Positions 1 through 5,169 of a DNA stretch of 6,143 bases are shown piece by piece. How positions within the stretch are numbered: the stretch's first letter is position 1; each line of letters starts with the position of its first letter. Origin of the DNA: Lentisphaerota bacterium (GTDB lineage Bacteria; Verrucomicrobiota; Lentisphaeria; Oligosphaerales; Oligosphaeraceae); assembly GCA_012800625.1 (NCBI GenBank), contig JAAZIY010000152.1:1-6143 (forward strand), read 5' to 3'. The notes below the pieces were generated by a model. It saw nothing but the letters and a program-made list of their open reading frames with translations, was not told the DNA's origin and searched no databases. The translations under genes and the position numbers were made by a program.

Positions 1-16
1 AGCGAGTAAAATCCGG

Positions 17-116
17 CTGGGGGAGGACACGAAGAGACACGAAGGGGCACTAAGGCACACTAAGGGCTGTTAGGTGCCCTAGCGTACCTTGCCTTTCTTG
101 CGTGTCCCCCCCTCAG
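17..116. repeat. Large imperfect palindrome upstream of ilvD
   Basis: Bases 17-34 can pair with 97-116: GGACACG (25-31) with CGTGTCC (101-107), AAG (32-34) with CTT (97-99), and the flanking G-run (19-23) with the C-run (109-112), with single-base bulges and one mismatch. The centre pairs too: GGCAC (54-58) with GTGCC (74-78), then CTAA (60-63) with TTAG (70-73), leaving a 6-base loop at 64-69 and a bulged A59. Between these, AAGG (42-45) faces CCTT (87-90). The left arm consists of four decamer units; the right arm reads as about four degenerate units in reverse orientation. This is seen directly. Whether it acts as RNA (leader fold), as DNA (cruciform or protein site), or is only a REP/MITE-like repeat is unknown. 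No T-tract follows, so it does not look like an intrinsic terminator. Confidence 0.6.
25..64 (+). repeat. Four tandem 10-bp units, GGACACKAAG-like
   Basis: Four consecutive decamers occur: GGACACGAAG (25-34), AGACACGAAG (35-44), GGGCACTAAG (45-54) and GCACACTAAG (55-64). The shared core is ACAC or GCAC, then G or T, then AAG. The same unit recurs in four copies in the same orientation before leuC (5056-5095). Short intergenic runs of this look (cacgaag/cactaag) are, from memory, scattered in several bacterial groups without a settled function. Here they also form the left arm of the palindrome at 17-116. Confidence 0.8.
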
Positions 117-146
117 GCTGAACGATTAACAATAGTAAACAGACCC

Positions 147-174
147 TGCGGACGGCTCTTTGGCCGGCTCCGCA
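147..174 (+). promoter_or_regulatory. Stem-loop in the ilvD leader
   Basis: TGCGGA (147-152) pairs perfectly with TCCGCA (169-174). Inside it CGGC (153-156) pairs with GCCG (163-166), with a two-base bulge (167-168) and a 6-base loop (157-162). This gives about ten mostly GC pairs, ending 24 bases before the ilvD ATG. No run of T follows, so it is not a standard terminator. No upstream leader peptide rich in Leu/Ile/Val codons was found, and no T-box was recognised. It may be an mRNA 5' stabiliser or part of a larger leader fold; the function is inference. Confidence 0.4.
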
Positions 175-198
175 AAACTCCAACCGCAAGAGTGCACC

Positions 199-1866
199 AT
201 GAATTCAGACCATGTAAAAAAGGGCGTTGAACGCGCCCCGCATCGCTCCCTGATGAAAGCCACCGGCCTGAGCGGCACTGAGATCGCGCGTCCCCTTATA
301 GGCATCGTCAATTCTTTCAACGAGATCGTGCCGGGTCACGTGCATCTGCCCGAGATCGCCAAGGCGGTTAAGTACGGCGTGCTCAGCGCCGGAGGTACGC
401 CGCTGGAGTTCAACACCATAGGCGTCTGCGACGGCATAGCCATGGGACACGAGGGCATGAAATATTCGCTGTGTACGCGCGAGCTGATCGCCGACAGCAT
501 CGAATGCATGGTGCGCGCCCACTGCTTTGACGCCTTGGTATTCATACCCAACTGCGACAAGATAGTGCCCGGCATGCTGATGGCCGCCGCCAGGCTGAAC
601 CTGCCCTCCATTTTCGTCAGCGGCGGACCGATGATCTCGCTGGAAAATGAGCAGGCCTCCTGCCATGTGGACCTGAACAGCGTCTTCGAGGGCGTGGGCG
701 CCTACAAGGCCGGCAAGATAGACGAGGCCGAGCTGCTGCGCATCGAAGAGAGCGCCTGCCCCAGTTGCGGCTCCTGCTCGGGCATGTTCACCGCCAATTC
801 AATGAACTGTCTTTGCGAGGCCATAGGCCTGGCACTCGAGGGCAACGGCAGCATCCCGGCAGTGTACGCCGCCCGCACACGCCTGGCAAAACAGGCCGGC
901 ACGCAGATCATGGAGCTGTTGCGCCGCAATATCAGGGTGCTGGACATACTCACTCCGGCATCGCTGCGCAATGCCCTGACCGTCGATATGGCTCTGGGCT
1001 GCTCGACCAATACCGTCCTGCATCTGGCCGCCATAGCCAAGGAGGCCGGCATAGCCTTCTCGCTGGAAATGATCAATGAAATCAGCGAGCAGACCCCGAA
1101 TCTTTGCCGCCTGGCTCCGGCTGGCCCGCACCATATGCAGGACCTGCTGGCCGACGGCGGCGTCTACGCTGTTATGAAAGAGCTGAGCAAGGCCGGGCTG
1201 CTGGATACCAGCCTGATCAGCGCCAGCGGTAAAAGCGTGGCCGAAAACCTCGCCAATGCCGGACGCAAGGGCCGCGGCGTGATCGCCGCCATCGACAAGC
1301 CCTACTCGCCGCAGGGCGGCCTGAAGGTGCTGTTCGGCAACCTGGCCCCAAAGGGAGCCATCGTGAAAAAAAGCGCAGTGGCCGACAATATGCTGCAATA
1401 CGAAGGCCGAGCCAGGGTTTTTGACGGCGAGGAAAGCGCCCTCGAGGCCATCTACGCCCAAAAAATAAAGGCCGGCGATGTGGTGCTTATCCGTTACGAG
1501 GGACCCAAAGGCGGCCCGGGCATGCGCGAGATGCTCGGCCCCACATCCGCCATAGCCGGCATGGGCCTGGATAGCGCCGTGGCCCTGCTCACCGACGGAC
1601 GCTTCTCCGGCGCCACCCGCGGCGCCGCCATAGGGCATATCTCGCCGGAGGCACAGGCCGGCGGACCCATAGCATACGTGCAGGAGGGCGACCGCATCGC
1701 CATTGATATCGTGAATGGCAGCCTGAATGTCTTGTTGAGCGATGAACAATTAGCTTCAAGGCGGCAAAGCACTGCTTTGCGCCAACAGGAGGGACTTAGC
1801 GGATACCTCAAACGCTACTCCGCTTTAGTGAGTTCCGCCGACCAGGGAGCCGCCCTGGAAGACTGA
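199..1866 (+). CDS. ilvD: Dihydroxy-acid dehydratase
   Basis: This cytosolic Fe-S enzyme dehydrates 2,3-dihydroxy-isovalerate and -methylvalerate to the 2-oxo acids that precede valine/leucine and isoleucine. The 555 residues fit the short class (E. coli's is about 616). Visible motifs are ERAPHRSL (11-18), VNSFNEIVPGHVHL (37-50), GVCDGIAMGH (75-84), PNCDK (117-121), CGSCSGMFTANSMNC (190-204), GCSTNTVLH (267-275), RYEGPKGGPGM (432-442) and TDGRFSGATRG (465-475, probable catalytic Ser470). C77, C119 and C190/C193 are the likely cluster region; D78, D120 and K121 are likely Mg2+ site residues. VPGH instead of PCN at 44-47 suggests the oxygen-sensitive [4Fe-4S] type. The ATG at 199 is preferred over the in-frame TTG at 160: homologues begin near this ATG, AAGAG (188-192) lies 6 bases upstream, and the TTG sits inside the 147-174 hairpin. 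The last ~40 codons use more A/T-ending codons than the rest. Confidence 0.97.
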   Translation: MNSDHVKKGVERAPHRSLMKATGLSGTEIARPLIGIVNSFNEIVPGHVHLPEIAKAVKYGVLSAGGTPLEFNTIGVCDGIAMGHEGMKYSLCTRELIADSIECMVRAHCFDALVFIPNCDKIVPGMLMAAARLNLPSIFVSGGPMISLENEQASCHVDLNSVFEGVGAYKAGKIDEAELLRIEESACPSCGSCSGMFTANSMNCLCEAIGLALEGNGSIPAVYAARTRLAKQAGTQIMELLRRNIRVLDILTPASLRNALTVDMALGCSTNTVLHLAAIAKEAGIAFSLEMINEISEQTPNLCRLAPAGPHHMQDLLADGGVYAVMKELSKAGLLDTSLISASGKSVAENLANAGRKGRGVIAAIDKPYSPQGGLKVLFGNLAPKGAIVKKSAVADNMLQYEGRARVFDGEESALEAIYAQKIKAGDVVLIRYEGPKGGPGMREMLGPTSAIAGMGLDSAVALLTDGRFSGATRGAAIGHISPEAQAGGPIAYVQEGDRIAIDIVNGSLNVLLSDEQLASRRQSTALRQQEGLSGYLKRYSALVSSADQGAALED

Positions 1867-1970
1867 GAACGCCGCGGAGCGGAGCTAAAAGCACAAGGCG
1901 CTTACTGCCTATCCGCCCGCAAAGTCCAAACAAGAAGCAGAAAATCCAACAACATTCAGGAGCATATACT
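1867..1970 (+). other. ilvD-leuA spacer with weak pairing potential
   Basis: The 104-base gap contains a tandem GCGGA (1874-1878 and 1879-1883) that can pair with TCCGC (1912-1916), and an inner AGGC (1896-1899) with GCCT (1907-1910). The stems are short and interrupted, and no T-tract follows, so I do not call a terminator. The second half is A-rich and ends in the leuA ribosome binding site. No decamer repeat is present. No convincing promoter is visible, so leuA may be read through from ilvD, but this is not shown. Confidence 0.3.
1958..1962 (+). promoter_or_regulatory. leuA ribosome binding site
   Basis: AGGAG lies 8 bases before the ATG at 1971. It is a canonical Shine-Dalgarno sequence that fixes the leuA start; the protein then begins directly with the family's MRTIKIFDTTLRDGEQ-type opening. 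Confidence 0.8.
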
Positions 1971-3470
1971 ATGCGTACCATTAAAATATTCGACACTACG
2001 CTGCGCGACGGCGAACAGGCGCCGGGCTGCAGCATGCACATCAACGAAAAGATCGAGATCGCCCAGGCTCTGGAGCGCCTGCGCGTTGACGTTATCGAGG
2101 CCGGCTTCGCCATTGCCTCAAAAGGCGACTTCGAGTCCATTCAGAAAATCTGTCAGGTAGTAAAAAACAGCACTGTCTGCAGTCTGGCCCGCGCCGTGCC
2201 CAAGGACATAGACGCGGCTGCCGAGGCACTGCGCGGCGCCCAAAATGCCCGCATTCACACTTTTTTGGCCACTTCGCCCATACACATGGAGTACAAGCTG
2301 AAGATGTCCCCCGAAAAAGTGCTCTCCACCATTTCTGCGATGGTGGCCTACGCTCGCAACCTGCTGCCCGAGGTGGAGTTTTCCGCCGAGGACGCCACCC
2401 GCAGCGAGCGTCCCTTCCTGGCTCAGGCTCTGGAGGCCGCCATCGCCGCCGGCGCCAGCGTGGTCAACATCCCTGACACGGTGGGCTACACCACTCCCCT
2501 GGAAATGGTGGAGCTGCTCGAATATCTGCGCGAGAATGTTCGTGGCATCGAGGATGTCTGCATCTCGGTGCACTGCCACAACGACCTGGGGCTGGGCGTG
2601 GCCAACTCTCTGGCCGCGGTACGGGCCGGAGCCGGGCAGATCGAGTGCACCATCAACGGTCTGGGCGAGCGCGCCGGCAATGCCGCCATGGAAGAAATCG
2701 TCATGGGATTGCATACGCGCAAAGCCTTCTATCAGTGCGAAAGCAATATAGACACCACTCAAATCTACCGCAGCAGCCGCCTGGTTTATAACCTGCTGGG
2801 ACTGCCGGCCCCCATCAACAAGGCCATCGTGGGAGCCAACGCCTTTGCGCACGAGGCCGGCATACATCAGCACGGCGTGCTGGCCAACCGCGAAACCTAC
2901 GAGATCATGAGCCCTCAGTCCATAGGCCTGCTCAAAAACGAGATGGTCTTTGGCAAACACAGCGGCAGGCATGCCGTCGAACAGAGACTCTCCGAAATGG
3001 GCTACCAGTTGGGCAAAAAGGAGCTGGACGAGCTCTTCGAGCGTTTCAAAAAACTGGCCGACAAGAAAAAGAACATCAGTGACCATGACCTCGAGGCCCT
3101 GGCCGGACGCAACGTGGTGGAGACCCCGCACGGCTTCAAGCTGGACCGCTTCACGGTGAGCTGTGGCAACTATGTCACCTCCAGCGCCGTGGTCAGACTG
3201 CAGCAAAACGGAAACTTGCACGAGGAGGTTGCAATAGGTGATGGCCCAATAGCCGCTGCCTATAATGCTATTGACAAGATCATCCCGGCGCCGCCGCATA
3301 CTCTGGACGACTACGCCATTTTCTCAGTGACCGAGGGCAATGACGCCCTGGGCGAAGTGGTCGTCAAAATCAAAAACGGCGAAAAGATGGTCATAGGCAG
3401 AGGGCTGTCCACCGATATTATCGAGGCCAGCATCATCGCCTATGTCAATGGCTTGAACAGGCTGCTATAA
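1971..3470 (+). CDS. leuA: 2-isopropylmalate synthase
   Basis: This cytosolic enzyme condenses acetyl-CoA with 2-oxoisovalerate to 2-isopropylmalate, the committed step to leucine. The 499 residues match the bacterial type (E. coli about 523). An HMGL-like TIM barrel spans about 3-270 with FDTTLRDGEQ (7-16), RIHTFLATSPIHM (94-106), FSAEDATR (137-144), HCHNDLGLGVANS (201-213) and GLGERAGN (230-237). Metal ligands by family are D13, H201, H203 and N237. A linker (about 275-365) holds AFAHEAGIHQHG (291-302) and TYEIMSPQSIG (309-319); H299 and Y310 probably match the catalytic His and Tyr known from the mycobacterial enzyme. The C-terminal LeuA dimer/allosteric domain (about 370-498, GDGPIAAAYNAID at 423-435) implies leucine feedback. 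HTFLATSP in the substrate pocket separates it from the neighbouring citramalate synthase. cimA follows after 9 bases. Confidence 0.95.
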   Translation: MRTIKIFDTTLRDGEQAPGCSMHINEKIEIAQALERLRVDVIEAGFAIASKGDFESIQKICQVVKNSTVCSLARAVPKDIDAAAEALRGAQNARIHTFLATSPIHMEYKLKMSPEKVLSTISAMVAYARNLLPEVEFSAEDATRSERPFLAQALEAAIAAGASVVNIPDTVGYTTPLEMVELLEYLRENVRGIEDVCISVHCHNDLGLGVANSLAAVRAGAGQIECTINGLGERAGNAAMEEIVMGLHTRKAFYQCESNIDTTQIYRSSRLVYNLLGLPAPINKAIVGANAFAHEAGIHQHGVLANRETYEIMSPQSIGLLKNEMVFGKHSGRHAVEQRLSEMGYQLGKKELDELFERFKKLADKKKNISDHDLEALAGRNVVETPHGFKLDRFTVSCGNYVTSSAVVRLQQNGNLHEEVAIGDGPIAAAYNAIDKIIPAPPHTLDDYAIFSVTEGNDALGEVVVKIKNGEKMVIGRGLSTDIIEASIIAYVNGLNRLL

Positions 3471-3474
3471 AGGA
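3469..3474 (+). promoter_or_regulatory. cimA ribosome binding site overlapping the leuA stop
   Basis: AAAGGA lies 5 bases before the cimA ATG at 3480 and overlaps the last bases of the leuA TAA (3468-3470). Ribosomes finishing leuA would sit on this site, so translational coupling of the two synthases is likely (inference from spacing). Confidence 0.7.
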
Positions 3475-3479
3475 CTATA

Positions 3480-5036
3480 ATGAAGAAATTACACATACTG
3501 GACAGCACCCTGCGCGACGGCGCGCAGGGTGAGGGCGTATCATTCTCCGTATCGGACAAGCTTAATATCATCAAGGCCTTGGACGAAATAGGCGTGGCCT
3601 ACATAGAGGCCGGCAACCCCGGCTCCAACCCCAAGGACATCGAGTTCTTCGAGCGCGTCGGCGAAATCGAACTCAAAAACGCCAGGCTCTGCGCCTTCGG
3701 AAGCACGCGCCGCAAAAACCTGAAAGTCGAGGACGACGACAACGTGCTCTCGCTGCTGAAGGCCAATACCCCGGCAGTGTCTATCTTCGGAAAAAGCTGG
3801 GACCTGCACGTGCGTGAAATACTGCGCACCAGCAATGAAAACAACCTGGAGCTGGTCTACGATACACTTAACTTTTTTAAAAAGCAGGGTAAGGAAGTAA
3901 TCTTTGACGCCGAACACTTCTTCGACGGCTATAAGGCAAACCCCGAATACGCCCTGCAAGTGCTCAAAACCGCAGACCAGGCAGAGGCCGACGTGCTCTG
4001 CCTCTGCGATACCAACGGAGGAACCAGCCCGGATGAAACATACCGCATCTGTAAACTGGTGGTCGAGCTTTTTCCGCATCGACAAATAGGCATACATTGT
4101 CACAATGACACAGACTGTGCGGTTGCCAACTCGATGTTGGCTGTGGCTGCCGGCGTTACGCATGTGCAGGGCACTTTTATCGGGATTGGCGAGCGCTGCG
4201 GCAACGCCGATTTAAGCGTGATCATCGCCAATTTGCAGCTCAAGCAGGGCTATAGCTGTGTGGCCAGCGACCTGGCCGGGCTTTCCGACGCGGTCTACGC
4301 CATCTCGGAGATCAGCAATATGCTGGTCCCCAACAACAAGCCCTATGTGGGGCTAAGCGCCTTTGCTCACAAGGGCGGCATGCACATAGACGGGGTGAAC
4401 AAGTGCTCCTACTCCTTCGAGCACGTGCCGCCCGAATCGGTGGGCAACAAGCGCCGCTTCCTGATGAGCGAGGTGTCCGGGCGCACTACCGTGCTGGCCA
4501 AGCTGGGCAGCCTGGCTCCGGAGCTGGGCAAGGACTCGCCGGAGACCGCGCTTATAGTGAAGCGCCTCAAAGAACTCGAGCATGAGGGCTATCAGTTCGA
4601 GTCGGCCGACGCCAGCTTCGAGCTTATGGTGCTAAACGTGCTGGGACGCTATCAGCCGCACTTCAAGCTCATCATGTACAAAACCAGCGGCGAATACCCC
4701 AGCCCAAACGGGGAGTTGAGCGCCTACGCCATGCTCACCATCGAGGTGGACGGTAAGACCGAGACCGCCGCATCCCTGGGAAATGGCCCGGTCAACGCCC
4801 TGGACCTGGCCCTGCGCAAGGCCCTCGTCGTCTTCTACCCGGAAATCGCCAAGGTGCATCTGACCGACTATAAGGTGCGCGTGCTCACCGCCGAGCAGGC
4901 CTCAGCCGCCATGGTGCGCGTGCTTATCGAAAGCAGCAACGGCGAGAAAACCTGGACCACAGTCGGGGTCTCAACCGACATCATCGAGGCCAGCTGGCTG
5001 GCACTGGTGGACTCGCTCGAGTACATCCTGAGATAA
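3480..5036 (+). CDS. cimA: (R)-citramalate synthase
   Basis: This enzyme condenses pyruvate with acetyl-CoA to (R)-citramalate, which enters isoleucine synthesis through LeuCD, LeuB, and then the ilv enzymes, without threonine. The 518 residues fit the Geobacter-type citramalate synthases, not the shorter archaeal CimA. The TIM barrel (about 3-275) shows LDSTLRDGAQGEG (7-19), YIEAGNPGSNPKD (41-53), SIFGKSWDLHV (101-111), FDAEHFFDGYKANPEYAL (142-159), HCHND (206-210) and GIGERCGN (235-242); likely metal ligands are D13, H206, H208 and N242. FGKSWDLHV and DAEHFFDG replace the pocket motifs of LeuA, which argues for pyruvate as substrate. The linker has AFAHKGGMHIDGV (294-306); at the position of the LeuA linker Tyr it reads F313. 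A C-terminal regulatory domain (about 385-517) shares GNGPVNALDLAL and GVSTDIIEAS with LeuA and suggests feedback control, probably by isoleucine. Homocitrate synthase is a less likely reading. Confidence 0.92.
   Translation: MKKLHILDSTLRDGAQGEGVSFSVSDKLNIIKALDEIGVAYIEAGNPGSNPKDIEFFERVGEIELKNARLCAFGSTRRKNLKVEDDDNVLSLLKANTPAVSIFGKSWDLHVREILRTSNENNLELVYDTLNFFKKQGKEVIFDAEHFFDGYKANPEYALQVLKTADQAEADVLCLCDTNGGTSPDETYRICKLVVELFPHRQIGIHCHNDTDCAVANSMLAVAAGVTHVQGTFIGIGERCGNADLSVIIANLQLKQGYSCVASDLAGLSDAVYAISEISNMLVPNNKPYVGLSAFAHKGGMHIDGVNKCSYSFEHVPPESVGNKRRFLMSEVSGRTTVLAKLGSLAPELGKDSPETALIVKRLKELEHEGYQFESADASFELMVLNVLGRYQPHFKLIMYKTSGEYPSPNGELSAYAMLTIEVDGKTETAASLGNGPVNALDLALRKALVVFYPEIAKVHLTDYKVRVLTAEQASAAMVRVLIESSNGEKTWTTVGVSTDIIEASWLALVDSLEYILR
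3506..3531 (+). promoter_or_regulatory. Perfect 10-bp stem-loop just inside cimA
   Basis: CACCCTGCGC (3506-3515) and GCGCAGGGTG (3522-3531) are exact reverse complements around the 6-base loop GACGGC. The structure begins 27 bases into the gene. It overlaps the codons for the conserved TLRDGAQ motif, so the protein explains part of the sequence. leuA, which encodes nearly the same motif, does not form it because Glu (GAA) stands where cimA has Ala (GCG). A possible role in damping cimA translation or marking an mRNA end is inference. Confidence 0.35.
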
Positions 5037-5055
5037 CGAGCGTCCGAAAAAAGCT

Positions 5056-5095
5056 GGACACTAAGACACACGAAGGGACACTAAGGGACACCAAG
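5056..5095 (+). repeat. Second set of four tandem 10-bp units between cimA and leuC
   Basis: The four decamers are GGACACTAAG (5056-5065), ACACACGAAG (5066-5075), GGACACTAAG (5076-5085) and GGACACCAAG (5086-5095). Unit length, copy number and orientation match the array at 25-64. Unlike that copy, no reverse-oriented arm follows, so no large palindrome forms. The array begins 20 bases after the cimA stop and ends 74 bases before the leuC start. Confidence 0.8.
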
Positions 5096-5157
5096 GCTTG
5101 CCCGCTCATAACCCTTTTAAATAGACCTAAAAATCTTTCTCCGCCCTATTTCCAAAC
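5096..5157 (+). other. AT-rich spacer before leuC
   Basis: This is the most A/T-rich part of the gap, with TTTTAAATAG at 5115-5124 and TAAAAAT at 5128-5134. Either could contribute to a promoter -10 region, but no well-spaced -35 partner is evident. No hairpin plus T-run is visible, so there is no sign that transcription from cimA ends here. leuC may be transcribed by read-through, from its own promoter, or both. Confidence 0.25.
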
Positions 5158-5162
5158 AGGAG
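5158..5162 (+). promoter_or_regulatory. leuC ribosome binding site
   Basis: AGGAG lies 7 bases before the ATG at 5170. A second in-frame ATG at 5176 would be 13 bases away, which favours 5170 as the start. Confidence 0.75.
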
Positions 5163-5169
5163 TTTTTCC

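Noticed and set aside
1..9. In-frame AGC GAG TAA at the left edge as the end of an upstream gene
   Set aside because: Two codons and a stop cannot be told from chance.
25..64. CRISPR array or phage attachment site reading of the short repeats
   Set aside because: The units are contiguous 10-mers without spacers, and there are no cas or integrase genes nearby.
89..120. Possible leader peptide starting TTG at 89 and ending TGA at 118-120
   Set aside because: It encodes ten residues without a Leu/Ile/Val run, has no ribosome binding site, and lies in the right arm of the palindrome.
98..138. Possible sigma-70 promoter (TTGCGT near 98, AT-rich GATTAACAATAG near 124-135)
   Set aside because: No -10 hexamer close to TATAAT falls at 16-18 bases from the -35 candidate; plausible region, but too weak to call.
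160..198. TTG start giving 13 extra N-terminal residues on IlvD
   Set aside because: Homologues begin at the residue encoded by the ATG at 199, the extension has no family match, and the TTG lies within a hairpin.
799..1749. Long minus-strand open frame opposite ilvD (about 316 codons), and a similar one opposite leuA (2118-3299)
   Set aside because: Both lie fully antisense to clear genes, have compositions typical of shadows of GC-rich genes, and show no recognisable domain.
3223..3243. Strong AGGAGG inside leuA followed by an ATG at 3241
   Set aside because: The ATG is out of frame with leuA and reads only three codons before TAG; the purine run is explained by the codons for HEEVA.
5042..5059. 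GTCC/GGAC pairing after cimA as a terminator
   Set aside because: Only four pairs, with a 10-base loop and no T-run; GGAC belongs to the first decamer unit.
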